A stretch of DNA of 64,000 bases from Shinisaurus crocodilurus (GCA_021292165.1 JAHFWL010000442.1:1-64000); one strand, 5' to 3'. Numbered from the stretch's first letter, positions 36,846-49,510 are shown. Made by a program: numbers and translations. Notes: generated by a model not told the origin, from the sequence alone.

Positions 36846-37954
36846 CAATCAATGTATTACTAGATTTTGCCTAATATGAATGTTTTAGTATTGGCTCTTT
36901 AGTAGTAATAGTATGAGATGTTATTTATAATTATTTTTTGTTGAAGAAAACATAAATCTCAGTTTACAAAGTATTTTAAAAACCATGCTCATCCTGGAAG
37001 TAGACCGTTGGGTTAGATTAGTTTGTAGAAAGTAGACTGGTGAGGATACAACATCGCAGCTTTTTGGAATATGGAAAGGGGACAAAAAGCTTGGATGAGA
37101 AAAATAGTGTTGATTACAAAGAGGCAGATACAGCAGCATATGGAAACATAAGACCAAACCTGACATAGATACCTGGAAATATTACAGTTCATCAACTTGG
37201 CAGCCACAGAAGAAGTGATTTATAAAAGTAAGAATATGGAAGAGATGTAAGAGATGGATGAACTTTGTGGAAATATATGCAGCGGAAAAATACTGAAGAC
37301 CATCTGGTGTTGTTTGTATTGGTCTCCCCTCCCCATTTTTCTTTCCTCCTCCCCCCCTTTTCTCTTTTCCACTCTCCCTTATGTTTGTTTCCTTCTGTCC
37401 TGCTTTTCTGCTAATTTGACTTCTTTTTCTTTTTCTTTTTTTGCTGTGCTGGAAGTTTGAAATGAGCAGACCATAATTGTTCATATGTAAACATGGTCGT
37501 GGGTGTATAGTCTTTCCATAAATAATGTACAGTCCAGAATTCTGAAGTGCTATGAGCAGAACAAAACATTACTGGACACATGGTGATGCTCCCCAAAAAT
37601 AACATTTCCTTTCTGAGTTTGCCCTGTAAGATGAAGCTATACTTGCCTGTGTCATGCTATCACATTATGTGTTTCTTTCTCTCTACTCCCCCTCATTGGC
37701 TGCCACTGATGAGGGTGGGAAACACACAATATGATGACATGGCAGCATGGATAAATGTTGCAACATATTACAGAGGAAAGAGGAGAACTCAGCATAGGAC
37801 TTCTGCTTTTTAGAAGTGATATCACTGAGGTTCATAATTACCTAGTTTGGAGTATGAATTTGTCAGGCTCATAATTTCTCCAGCTCAGATGGAGAATTGA
37901 GTTCTTAGAAGGCTTAATTGTAGCCAGCCGTTTCTGTTGCTAGTTGCTCTCAAA

Positions 37955-38240
37955 TATGAACATATGAAGCTGTCTTGTGCTGAGTCAGACCACTGGTCCA
38001 TCAAGGTTGTCAGCTGAGTTTGTCTTCTGGACCCCCCATTCCAAAATACACTGCCAAACTGAAGAACCTTTGGGTGGGTTATCCATAAAAACAAGGTGGC
38101 CTTTTTGTTTTTTACCACACACACAAAAAGCTTTACCACTTTGAAGTGGTAGCTTGACTGCCCTCAGCAGACCGGTGGTCTTCCTGGTAATTAGGAACAG
38201 AATATCCCCATGGGAACACTATGTCATGACCGATCTAGTA
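37955..38240 (+). repeat. Common reptilian interspersed repeat
   Basis: 'aacatatgaagctgtcttgtgctgagtcagaccactggtccatc' is a sequence type very widespread in reptile genomes. Its class cannot be settled here. The 3' part around 'accggtggtcttcctgg' may belong to the same unit. Confidence 0.4.
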
Positions 38241-39723
38241 AGAAGGAGGCTGGAAATAAATTGCTTCCAGAAAGCCACTTTCTAGTCTGTACCTGAAGGA
38301 GCTGCAGCTATTTATCTCTTAGTAGAAATGGACACAAGGAAGGAAACACTAACCTTTTGAAATGACTTAGCCTCAGGGCATGCAGGAGAAAGTAAACAGA
38401 AAGGAAAGAGATGCTCACAGAACTAAATTAGCATAGATTATCAAGAGAGCTCAGACAATTAGGTGCAGAATGCAGTACAAAAGACCCATAGCAGCCATGC
38501 TGTTTGTAAAACAGTGTTACTATATTGTACATGTGGAATTCTGCCTCAGTGCCTATGGATTCTTTATTTTTGCTCAGAACCTTTATATGGTGGAGGGAGG
38601 AGTACCTCTAACCTAAGGTACCAACGTTCATAATGTCTTGAAATACAAACTTGTCCTGCTTGTAATGCTTAGTTGATGCTTAATAGAAATGGATGTAGGG
38701 GCTCCCTTTGCTGCCTTCATTCCCTCCTTTCTCCCCACATGTGCTCTGGGGGGGGGAGGTAACCTTTCTCAGCAGCATTGCCAGAGGAGGGCAAGTTTTA
38801 TTGTTGCTACAACCCTTAAGGAGAGAGGACATATTCATTTCTCTGTAACATAAATCTCAGGGTCTATTAGTACATATTAAATATAAATTACACTGGCAAG
38901 CAGGCTGTGTCGGCTCTCGTGGGCGTGAGTAATGTGGTTCAACTTTATAAGAGACGTGTCTGTGCTTGCAAATTTATATGTATGTATTTGCAGTGTGGCC
39001 ACTTATTTTCATTAACCAGTGAGCTGTTTCCAGAAAGGGGGGGGGAGCCTCCACACTTGAAAACTCTAAAGAGATAATTAAAAATAGCATATATCTGCGA
39101 ACATTCATAGCAAGCATTATGGTTTTGGTTTGAATTTGCATTTATCATATTTGTATAGCATTCTCTATACATGAATGTGTTTGTGTGTGTCTAATGGGTT
39201 TTATAGAAATACATAGTTGCTAGGGGTCAACAATCAAGTACCATGCTTTGAAGCAGGAACCACAGGCATGCACACACACATGCACACTACCTCACACTTA
39301 ACATAAGGAATATAAAAGGAGGGTGGGGTGTATATGTGTTATGGAAACAATAAATCTGAGTCTACTTTATTTAGGCTTTTATGCTTTAGGATTCAGCATT
39401 CAAAAACTAAAGGGTAACAATCCAGCCCCTAAATTCTCAAGATAAAAATTCCACTAAACCTGAGCATGACTGGAAATTCGAACTAACCCCTTGCATCCCT
39501 TACCTTTGCCTCCCAGTCCCTGCTCTGTGCCAGCCACTGAAAACAAGCCCTAAAAGGGCGGTCTAGGAGTGCTTCCTTGCTTGACCAACTAACTGTCTTC
39601 CATAATAACCAGAGAGCATCTCCTCTAGCTTGCATGTGTGTTCTGTGTCTTTTCCTTTGCCCTTGTACCTTAGCCTGCATTTGCATTTTAACCATTCAAA
39701 TTAAGCTTGCTGCCTTATTCAGC

Positions 39724-40200
39724 CATATGCAGGGGTGGGGGACTTTTTCTAGCCCAAGGGCGAAATTGATGCTGGGCAAGCATGCTGGGGTTGACATCCA
39801 AAAGTGGGTGGGGCTACCCCACTGCTGGCATGTGGCCCGCAACATTATTGCCCACAACATTATTGCCCAGACCCCATTCATAGATTCATACACATGCTCA
39901 CACAAACACACCCACACAAATACACACGCACCTTGCCCCTCCGCCACTGCAATGAAGCTTTTACATGGTGGGGACGGGTGATTTTTCAAGGGGAGTCGCA
40001 GCATTGGGGAGCAGAGGGCTAGGGTTCTCCCCAACTGAGTTAGAGGCTGCTGGGTTCTCTCCTCCCCAGCAGCCCCCTCCATGCCCCTCCGTGCTGCAAA
40101 TAGGCTTTAAAAAAAACCTCCCTTGACACCAGTGGAGATTTTTTAAAAGGCTGATCTCAGTGGGAGAGGGACGGTTTTTTAAAAGGGGAAGACAGTGTTT
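39724..40200. mobile_element. Probable hAT-type fragment
   Basis: The start CAGGGGTGGGGGACTTTTT with 'agcccaagggc' resembles the hAT ends at 2659 and 43629. A repeated 'aacattattgccca' (39842-39874) and a CA-rich run follow. The right end was not identified. Confidence 0.45.
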
Positions 40201-41339
40201 TGGGAGGGGTGCCCCATCCCTGCATTATTGTGACCATATTTAAGTAGATAAATTAGCTTCAACCCAGTCAAGAGTTGTGCAGTATTAAAATGCTGCTGAA
40301 ATGAAAGGGATGTAAGCATTTGTAATAGTAGGTTGGATTGAAGCCTTTGTTATAAACATTCTAAATGCGGTCATTTCATGTCTAGATTAGTCAAAGAGCC
40401 TGAAGGGAATTAAGTTGGGAAAGGTGGTATGAAGACTTTGGGGTGTTCACTGTTGTTTTTAAGAATTATCTCCTGATCCTGGATCATACATTTTAATGAG
40501 ATTCCGATTTAACAGTAAACAACTAGTGCACAGAGGGTGTTTAGAATTAACCAGACTACAAATCAAGCTGAGTAGGTGATCAATTCACATTTTGATTATC
40601 TGAGTAAGTCCTTCTTGGAGCAAATCCACAAGTGATCTGGAACATTACATGCTCCTTGAATAACTTGTGTTCAACATAAACTGATTTTAAGACAATCACT
40701 CGCTTATACATACGTTTAGGCACAATTCAGAAATAATTATCAATAGCTAACTGACCTAAACTGGACATTCATCTGGAAGTAATGAATGTATCAACTGTGA
40801 GGGTTAGGGAAGGAAATTAAGGTTAGGAGAATGCACTCCATGAATAAAAATTTGCACTTTCTATAACAGTGCAGTAATATTCCTACAATGCCGGTGCATA
40901 ACATGAAATGGTGTTCTCTGCTGCTGCTGTTAGTGGCTGAGTTCAGATGCATGTTTGGACTGTATTGCTATAACTTACTAAAAGCAAAGGTGTGCTTTTA
41001 AGGTATATCCCTCATTTTAAGGTATATCCCTCACATGCCTCTGGTCCATTTAAAAAAAAAAAATCTCACAAGCCTTCTGTGGAACTAGGCAGCTGTGCTG
41101 GAGATAGAGAGCTTGTCAGTGAGGATATGGGCAGTGAAAGGAGCCTTTTGCCAGGCAGAGTGAAGAGAGAGAAATCTATGAAAGCTACAGCAAACATCTC
41201 TTAGCTGCATGAGCGTTTTATTAGCCACTCTTTCCTCTTGTCTGCAACCAAGTGGGCACTGTGGGTGGCATGACACAACAAAATAGTATTAGTATTAATA
41301 CAGGGTATTCGTGACAACCCACAGTTAATCCATAGGTAG

Positions 41340-41755
41340 CGTGATCCAGTGTGGCTGCCCGTAACACTCTGAACATGGAGGATTGCGGACATCCATTGGA
41401 GGATGGAAGGAGCACGGCAGCGAAGGCCAGTTTCAACCGTCTTAAGTCTTTTGCACCTGCTTGCGAGGAGGACAGGCTGAGGCACCGCTGGGGTACATTG
41501 TATCCTGGCAGAGCCTCACTCCTCCCCTCCCTGCCCTCTGGAATGCCCTCCCAACACCAGCTCCAAGGTCAGTCTCCCAAGCTCAGAGCTGTAGTTGGCA
41601 TGGAAAGAACCATGCTGGCTGTGACGGCAGAGGAAGGACGCTCCAAATTCAGGATCCCAGCTCCGACCTCGGAGCAAGTTTCTGAGGTCAGACCTGGGAC
41701 TCCGAATTATACTATGGCCATCTAGACAGCGTCTAGTGGCCATAGGATTGTGCCC
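41340..41755. mobile_element. Long Harbinger-like family member
   Basis: Collinear with 14230-14678: 'gtggctgcccgtaacactctgaa', GGAGGATTGCGGACATCC, 'atcctggcagagcct', 'tctagacagcgtctagtgg' and terminal CATAGGATTGTGCCC followed by TTA. No coding capacity. The GC-rich body is unlike the flanking intron. Confidence 0.72.
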
Positions 41756-42487
41756 TTATAAATGTAATGACAGCCCACAGTTAATGCAAGCTAAGATTCA
41801 TAATTAACTTCAAACCATGGTTTCAGTTCCTGGTTTCTTGTCACCAAACAAACCATAATTTGTGAGTTTGGTTGGGTTTGGATGTACAAACAAGCCAGAG
41901 TTACCGGTAAGCTAAACCATGGTTTAGCATTATGTCCAAACATTCTCAGTGTATCCTATTCTAAGCAACCACTTGTGATCATTCTTAAGATTAGGGCATT
42001 ATTGTGTATGTGCTTAGAGGTTTTAGGCTTTGCCTAATATACAATGCTTAAATCTACCACTGAGAGTGAGGAGAGTTTCAGACCAAGCATACACTCCAAT
42101 ATGGGGAGTTCCTAAGGGCTTCGGGAGCATTGGAAGGATTTTAATAGAGACAGCCTTGTTCTCAGCTTCCAGAGTTTGCATTTCAGAGATGTGTCAGTTT
42201 TCAGAAGGCTTTTTAATAATGCATTATTGAGTTGAGAGACAAAGCAATTAACTGTTTTATTAGATTTTTGAAGTGGCTTCTCTATCCATTAGGTCAAGAC
42301 AGTGAAATTTTGATGATTTGTTCAAATGTTTCTGCTGCCAAGATCTTAAGAATTAAAATTTTCATTAATTGCTTAATAAACTATTCTAACGCTTCAGGGC
42401 CTCACACAGTGCATTTGCTAATATTAACAGTAGTTGTATGAAGGATAATAAATTCCTTCATACAACTACTCAAATAATAGATTCCTG

Positions 42488-43625
42488 AATATTTTTTATT
42501 ATTTATTATTACCATTTACATACTGCCTTATCTGCTAAAAAGCCATCAAGGTGGTGTACAACAATTTAAAACAATAAAACCAAGAACATTAAAAAGAGTT
42601 AAAACATTAAAACTACATATTTTAAAAGACTACATTTAAATGATGCATCTTCACACCCTTTCCAAAGGCCAAGAGAGTGACAACCTACCATAAGTCTTGA
42701 GGGAGCACATTCCCTAGTTTGGGGACAACACAGGAGAAAGCCCTTTCACATGTGCCCAATGAATGGCCTCTGCAGACAAAAGAACATCTTAATACCCGGG
42801 CAGGTTCATAGCAAGGCAGGCAGTCCCTTAGATCAGTGCTTCCCAAACTTGTGTCCCCAGATGTTTTTGGCCTACAACTCCCAGCATGCCCCAGCCTGGG
42901 GCATGCTGGGAGTTGTAGGCCAAAAACATCTGGGGACACAAGTTTGGGAAGCACTGCCTTAGATAGTCAGATCCTAAGCCATTTAGGGGCTTAAAGGTTA
43001 AAACCAACACCTGGCAACCAGTGCAAATAATTAAAGATAGGTGTAATACAGTCCTAATATCATGCACCGGTGTTAGCAGCCTAGCTGCTGCATTTTGCAC
43101 CAATTGAAGCTTCTCAGCACTCTTCAGGGGTACTTGCCCCTGATAGAGTGCACTGAAATAGTCGAAATGTGATGTAACCAAGGCATGGATAACTGTTCCC
43201 AAGTCAGACCAACACAGGAAAGGTTGCAGGCGCAGCTGTGCTGTGCACAAAGCATAATTATGCAAACTCATTCCTTGCCATGGACACCACCTGAAGATTT
43301 GGGTACAGCGTAGAATCAAGGAACACTCACAAGCTGCAGGTGGGAGGGAGTGCAATCCTTCCCAGAACAGGTTGAATCCCAGTCCCTGAGTCAGGCTTTC
43401 TACTAGCCAGCAACACCTCCATCTTGTATGGTTTTAACCTCCACTTCTTCACCCCCTCCAGCCCATTACTGAATTCTGGCAATGTTGAAGGGTTTCAACT
43501 GTTTTTTTTATTTTAGGTGACAAAAAGTAATAGAGCTGGATGTCATCAGCACCTTGCTCCAAATGACCTCTCCCAGAAGCTCCACGTAATTATCAAATAA
43601 CAAGATAGAACCCTGGAACACCATG
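42488..43625 (-). mobile_element. Old interspersed repeat, minus orientation, interrupted by a hAT MITE
   Basis: A (TTTA)-like start, 'tgccttatctgctaaaaagccatcaaggtggtgtacaa', then a long body with landmarks 'cctaagccatttaggggcttaaaggttaaaaccaacacc' and 'gctgctgcattttgcaccaattg' is a repeat type common in squamates and turtles, probably the 3' region of a non-LTR element. The class is uncertain. The insertion at 42834-42956 splits it cleanly. Confidence 0.55.
42834..42956. mobile_element. hAT foldback MITE: perfect 61-bp arms, perfect 8-bp target duplication
   Basis: Arms 42834-42894 and 42896-42956 are exact reverse complements across one central base. The ends read CAGTGCTTCCCAAACTTG and its complement, matching hAT termini. 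CCTTAGAT occurs at 42826-42833 and 42957-42964, directly abutting both ends, as an intact 8-bp duplication. The absence of any mismatch indicates a recent insertion or active arm correction. It sits inside the older repeat at 42488-43625. Confidence 0.95.
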
Positions 43626-43628
43626 GGC

Positions 43629-43720
43629 CAGGGGTACCCAACCTTTTTGGACACTTGTGCATATTTTAGAAACTGCTGTAGGCACCATCACAAAATGCCT
43701 AATCGGTGGATCACCAGTGT
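43629..43720. mobile_element. hAT-type 5' end fragment
   Basis: CAGGGGTACCCAACCTTTTTGG matches the terminus style of 2659. It is followed by 'cacttgtgcatattttagaa' and lacks a right end here. It may have been truncated by the L1 fragment that follows. Confidence 0.5.
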
Positions 43721-43744
43721 GCCATGTACCTGTCGCATCTATGG

Positions 43745-44250
43745 ATCTTAGGCTGTGTCTTATTTAGCAAAAACTTTTGTTTCATGTCTATTGGACACAG
43801 CAACATCTCTTTTATAAGGGATTGTCTAATTCAGCTAATTGTTGGTGGTGCAATACAGCTAATGCTTCTTTTAAACATGTGTTTTCGCAAAGTCCAGCAG
43901 TTGCTTCTTTTGGGAGGAGGTTATTGCACAGATTTTGTACTGGAACAGTCTTTAATATTCACTGATGTAGATGCTCTTTTACATTATTTACCTACTTCAT
44001 GGAAATTAACCGATGGAAGAGGAAATGGATTATTTGTGACCTTTTGACAGCTAAAAGACTGACATTACAATATTAGAAGGATAAACAATCACCTTCTGTA
44101 ATGCAATGGATTGAGGACCTTCCAACTCTTTCGATATATGAATGGGTGGCATATAGACACCAACTTCAAAAAGATACTTATTTGGATATTTGGTCCACTT
44201 TTGGACCAAAAATAATCCCCCAGCATCACCTGGGTAAGGATGATGGGCAA
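43745..44250 (+). pseudogene. L1-type ORF2 C-terminal fragment
   Basis: In shifting frames the sequence reads CNTANASFKHVF, ALLHYLPTSWKLTDGRGNGL and MQWIEDLPTLSIYEWVAY, then WSTF. This is the layout of the L1 ORF2 C terminus: a Cys-containing segment, then a helical domain with a PSVMQWIEDL-like motif. Stops and frameshifts break it, so it is a dead 5'-truncated copy. Confidence 0.6.
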
Positions 44251-44391
44251 GGGTTGAGTACACAGGCCCTCACTGCTCCAGATACCCTGTCCACATCCTT
44301 CAGATCTACAGGCTGAAAATAATTCAAAACAGCTGGACAAGTGTTAGCCGAGAGTACATCACTCTGACCTACCCCAATATTGGAATCCAAG

Positions 44392-44870
44392 TAGGGGTGG
44401 ACTGTATCGCCTCGCGGGGCATAGCGGGCTGAAATCGGCCCCGCTCACGTGGGCCTACCTGATTCCGCCAGCGGCTGTCCTCTCCGCGGCGAGCCGCCCG
44501 CGCTGGTCCGTTGCATCACTTCCGGCACGCCGGAACTGACGCAACAGGATCCTGCGCTGGTGCACTGGACCCCCGCGCTATGTTTTTGGCGGGGAAACCA
44601 GGGCAACAGGGCTTAAATAGCCCTGTTGCCCTGGTTTCCCTGTAAAAAACGTCACGTGGGGGTCCAGCGTGCCGGCGCAGGGTCTCGTCACGTCACTTCC
44701 GTCCTGCCGGAAGTGACGTGCCGGGACCAGCGCGGCTGGTGCAGGCAGCTCGAGCGGCACGGAGAACAGCTCCCGCCGCTCAGAAGAACGAGGCAGGGGG
44801 CCGCCGCCACGAAGAGGCAAGGCAAGGCAGCGGCGAGGCGGCCCCCCATACAGGTTCATGCCCAGCACTA
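44392..44870. mobile_element. GC-rich foldback element with 8-bp target duplication
   Basis: The 479-bp GC-rich block starts TAGGGGTGGACTG and ends CCCAGCACTA. Its centre is a perfect 22-bp-arm hairpin (44592-44613 and 44619-44640) with a 5-nt loop. Imperfect pairing continues outward for well over 100 bp, including 'cacttccggcacgccgg' against its counterpart near 44690-44720. The flanks AATCCAAG (44384-44391) and AGTCCAAG (44871-44878) differ at one of eight positions. It has the same plan as 28929-29334. The CpG-rich sequence contrasts sharply with the intron. Confidence 0.85.
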
Positions 44871-45222
44871 AGTCCAAGTCAAGGCAAATCTGAGCAACTG
44901 TATCCACAAGGAATGAAGCAAATTGTTCACACCGTGTCACTGACTGCTCTGGCTCCTCCTTTTCAACATCCTAGAGAAGGAGACCTTGCACAGTATGTCA
45001 GCTTTCTTTGTTGCCCTCACCACCATAGTATCGGTCTTTAAATTATTTTTCACCTGTGTTCAATCAGATTTATCTCAAGTTCTCCAACATCCTTCCTGTT
45101 TCATTCCCCTCAAGTCCTGTTAAACCAGAGAGTTGACCTGGTTCTACCAGGACAGAGAGGACGCTTAAGAGCAATAATGTCAATGACCTGGGCCATTTCC
45201 GATATGTGATTTGGGCATCTAA

Positions 45223-45355
45223 AGGCACAATCCTATACATGTTTAGAGAGAAAAAAGTCCTGCAAATACCAGCTTTCCCCAGCTAGCACAGCTGACTGAG
45301 GAATGCTGGGAGTTATAGGACCTTTTTCTTTCTAAACATGCCTAGGATTGTGCCG
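45223..45355. mobile_element. Short foldback MITE, Harbinger-like, TAA duplication
   Basis: Arms begin AGGCACAATCCTATACATG and end with CATGCCTAGGATTGTGCCG. TAA at 45220-45222 and 45356-45358 flanks the element directly. It belongs to the same family as 12586-12694. Confidence 0.78.
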
Positions 45356-45734
45356 TAAGTATATTAAGCACATTTTGCCATAAATCAGTCCTCTACAAGC
45401 CCCATTGGAATGAATGAGACTTGCTCAAGAGCTGGACTATATAAGAAGACACAAACATTGCAAAGTATCTATTGAAAAGAATAGCAGTGGTGATAGGATT
45501 GGGGCAGGAATTCAGAGGAGAATGGCTAATTGGAATTGAGATGTGCCAACGTGTAAACGTGTAACCTTTTTGCAGCAAATCTGGACATGCATCCTAGAAT
45601 GTCCTTCATTGTGATTATTGTTCCAGTACAAGTTTGTCTTTTAAAAAAACAAATATATACATCTATCCATCTCTTCTGGGATTTGCAACAATAGAAACTT
45701 TTTTCTTTTAAGAAGGGGGAAAGTGGATTATTTT

Positions 45735-46420
45735 TAGAGATGTCAGCAAAGTTCAAGGGAAACTTGAGCACAAGAAGAATTCAAGACTCAGGCTTGTAGT
45801 TGAAAATCAAGAAGAAACAAGCATTGTAACTCTGGCCCCACTAAAATCTGAGCAATTCCAGGCTTACCCTAAATCTCCAAAAGGGCAGCTTATTATGAGT
45901 AAAGGAAAAGATCCACCAGGACCTCTCCCAGCTGCGTGAAGCTGTCAAAGGTCTCCCACAATTCCTAACTGGAATACAGCTTTGACTGCTGTATCCATGA
46001 AAACTGCTGGTGGAGAAAAGTCCATGCCCCTGCAGAAGATGGCTTGCTCCATACAGAGAGTCGGTTTCTACGGCAGTTGTTTACACAGGCACAGCCTCCT
46101 TATCTTTCTATTCAGTCTAATGTGGTGAAGCAGCGAACAGTGATTCTGTGCATCTATGAAAACCCCTGCCCCCATAGAGTAACCCCTTGCCCAAGGTTCC
46201 TTCAGATTTCCTTATGTGACTGGCTGGAATACAGTTCTTCAGGTCCACTGCAACTTTAAGTGGTTTACTGTTCCTTATCGCAGCGTGTACAGAAATAAGG
46301 GTCATAGCTTTCCTGTTCAGCCTCCACTCCTTGCAAACAAGGATCTGTATCAAAATGCTGTCCCTTTATCAAGAACTCCCAGTGTTGTGATGTTATATAT
46401 GATGTCTGATGCTTTTTTCA
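45735..46420 (+). pseudogene. Unidentified decayed coding relict
   Basis: An uninterrupted frame of about 67 codons from 45736 (DVSKVQGKLEHKKNSRL and on, to PGPLPAA then stop) is followed by a 71-codon frame (46044-46259, including RQLFTQAQPPYLSIQ and VVKQRTVILCIYEN) and then LLANKDLYQNAVPLSR in another. Composition and continuity look protein-like across frame changes without introns, as in a processed pseudogene. A faint resemblance to a doublecortin-type domain is speculative. I do not recognise the gene. It is not part of DAB1. Confidence 0.35.
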
Positions 46421-46543
46421 GAGAAAACATTATGAAAATATATATTTGGGAACCTAGTAAACAGTGGGAATTATTATTTTAAAAATTCTATCTCTTAATT
46501 ATTACAATATTTTATTTTTAATATGAACCTACTGTTCTCTGTT

Positions 46544-46795
46544 AGCCAGTGTAGTGTAGTGGTTACAGTGTTGGACTGGGACTCGGGACGGGAGATCCAG
46601 GTTCAAGTCCCCACTCGGCCATGAAGCTCACTGGGTGACGGGCGAGTCACTGACTCTCAGCCTAACCTACCTCATAGGGTTGTTGTGAGGATAAAATGGA
46701 GAGGAGGATTATGTATGCCACCTTGGGTTCCTTACAGGAAAAATGGTGGGATATAAATATAATATATAAATAAATATATAAATAAAATAAAAATA
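46544..46795 (+). mobile_element. tRNA-derived SINE of Sauria type, near full length
   Basis: The start AGCCAGTGTAGTGTAGTGG carries the A-box region and the B box GGTTCAAGTCC is at 46600-46610. The body 'catgaagctcactgggtgac' and 'cagcctaacctacctcatagg' precedes the 'ggtgggatataaatata' tail module and TAAATA repeats. Sense to DAB1. Confidence 0.88.
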
Positions 46796-47033
46796 TACTG
46801 CACTGAACTATTTTTTCTTGTATACTTCCTGTACCTTCATCCCATAAAATTTCTATTCCATTTAAGGCACCACTCTTATTTCCTTAAATAGTCAGTCCAC
46901 AAAAGTCAATACTACTTGCATATATTTTTGGCATCTTTCTGAAAAGGACTGTAACTGCTCTGATACTGAAATGCTATAGAAGATTTTTCACTCTGTAGAC
47001 CTGAATGTGGGTTTAATATGATTATCATATTAA

Positions 47034-47352
47034 CAGCACAATCCTGTGGCCACTAGACAGCATCTAGACAGCCATAGGGTTTTTCAGATTCCCAGCTATG
47101 AGGTCACAAAATCACTCCAACCTCATAGCTGGGGATTCACGCTCGGATCCCCCCTCCCCCCTTGCAACCGGCGCAAAAAGAACCACGCCAGCTGCTTCTC
47201 TGAGGTCATAACAGCTGAAATCGGCCATTGTGCTTTGCAGAGCGAGAGGAGCACGGAGGCGACCTTCACCTCCACACTCCTCCTGCCCTCCATAGGATGC
47301 CCATAATCCTCTGAATTCACAGGGTTATGGGCATCCCCATAGGATTACACCC
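47034..47352 (-). mobile_element. Harbinger-like family member, minus orientation, TAA duplication
   Basis: On the minus strand it reads GGGTGTAATCCTATGGGGATG at the start, includes GGATTATGGGCATCCTATGGA as in 14230 and 41340, and ends with CCACAGGATTGTGCTG. TAA lies at 47031-47033 and 47353-47355 directly outside. The middle part differs from the other two copies, so it is an internal variant. Confidence 0.75.
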
Positions 47353-49474
47353 TAAATCATTCCCAAAATATATAGTCTCCATCCATGGCATCCCATTAAT
47401 GGTTCTGGCTTCTGTACTTTTTTTTTTTTTTTGCTGATGTAATACTGCTGCTATTTTCTGGTACTGGTTTTTAATGTATTATTGTTCTTTATGCTCTTTT
47501 AGTTGTTTTCCACATTGAGGGTTCCATTAGGGACAGGAATGCAGGTGTGTGTGTGTGCCTAATAGAACTGGTGCAAACTGTGATTCAGTCTTTTAAACAA
47601 AGCACCAAACTAAAACTACAGAGCAACCTTTGAGTTCTTAATGATTGCCCCATATTTAGGCTGACATTAAATTCACCACTTGTATAGCTCCTTTCCTGCC
47701 TTTTCTCTCCTACCAAGTAGCAAAATCCATGGGAATGGAGAAGCTTAAGAAACCTGCATGGTGCATTTTATTTTAAATATTGCTGGATTTAAATATTCTG
47801 CCTTTTAAAAGATTTACAACCTGACTCTTATATGCTAACATGGGGAGATACAACTTTTGTGACAAGGCTTAATACCTTCCTGGTAGGAGGATTAGTGCTC
47901 ATTCCACCACTCCGCTTTTCAGGCAGTTTTTACAACTTGCTTGTATGTTCTTCACTAAGCTGTAGATTGTGTGTGTGTTTTGATCTACGATGAGACAGAT
48001 TTTCAAGTAATTAAAAGTGGTCTTTACATTTCCACACAGAAATCCACAAAGACTTCAGTTCTACAGAAGGATCAAGCAATCTAGTATCTTCCCATACTTC
48101 TGGTTGTTTCATGCAGCACACAGGGGAGAGGGGGGTGGATTGTTTGCTCTAATTGGAGGAAGCTTTTGTATTGAAATGTCTAAGGAGAGACAGACACACG
48201 GGGCCAAATATTTGCCCCCAGTTAGTACAGTGTAGCCGTGTGAAATCTCCGCTGAAGACTTTTCCACGGTCTAATAGACACTAATAGTTCACCCTTAGGA
48301 AGCTTCTCCTCAGCAGCAAGTGATGCAGAACAAGAACTGATGGAGGATACAGCCCAAGTGCGCCATGATAATTGGCCACTGGGGACGTGCAGTGACACAG
48401 CAGGCAACTCTTTTCTGGGAGGTCCTGCCATAGCAGAGTCAGGTTGTTGCTAATGGTCTGTTGCATACTGCACACATGTTTCTCCCATGTTGTGCTGTTG
48501 CTATTTCTCCAGACAACTTCATAAGAGCAATCAGTGCTGTTTCAGCAAGAAAAGCTGAGGTCACACTGTCATGCAGCATGACAGTGGTGAAGAATTGGTA
48601 GGATAGCTGGAGTGATCCTTATAAGAATTTTTAAAAGGAATGTAAAAATGATTTTGTTTTGAATTTTAAGACTCTCTATGACATGTAATAAAATAATGTA
48701 TTAGTGTCTCTCTGGTTTCATGTTTCATTGAAATCAGGTACTAGTTATCCTTCTTTACATAGTCTTTTCTTAAAGTGAGTTTGTAAGTAGCAAGGACATA
48801 TTCTTCTGTCTGCTTTGTTATTACCAGTAGCACAATAGGAAAATGATTCCCAAATGGCGTGTCAGGACTCACTGATATCTTATGTGTGATCAAGAGGGTA
48901 ATATTGATTGGTGAACACACTGTAGCACAAGGGAAAAAGATTTGACAGTCCACTAACATGTAGACCCTTGGTAAAATATATCAAAATTACCAGATCTGCA
49001 GAAGAAGCCCATAGATTTTTGCTGTTGAAACAATAGGTATAAATTCTGTCTTTCGAATTGTTATGGTTTTTAAATGAAAATTGTTTTCAGTCTTGATATT
49101 TTGCTGCACTGTGATGATCCAGGGAAAACAGACATGTCACAAAACTGTCCAGTATGTTGATGGCTAATCTATGATATCCTTAAATAGATGCAATGCAAGA
49201 AACCAAGGTCAGGTATACAGAGTGGAATGGAGTAATGGTTTTGTTCATTCTAGTAAAATCAGGAATGAAGTGCATAATACCTATGCTCAGCTCCCTGATG
49301 CTTACTTACAGGAGAACTGCTTAAACATGTTGCATATCAACATAGACTATTCCTTCCATATTTGATGTTTTTTGTGATAGGATATTATCACTTTTGTGGA
49401 GGTATACCTAACCAAGCCCATCACGATAGGTGGGATGTGTGTGGAGGGGAGCCCTGCGTATTGCAGGACACCTG

Positions 49475-49475
49475 G

Positions 49476-49503
<28 letters not shown>
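49475..49503. repeat. (GT)n microsatellite
   Basis: About fourteen uninterrupted GT units, 450 nt upstream of the candidate exon at 49951. Confidence 0.96.

Positions 49504-49510
<7 letters not shown>

Noticed and set aside
48041..48095. Exon-like segment after 'tttccacacag' (KSTKTSVLQKDQAI then stop)
   Set aside because: It meets an in-frame stop, lacks a GT donor at the end and has no resemblance to DAB1.
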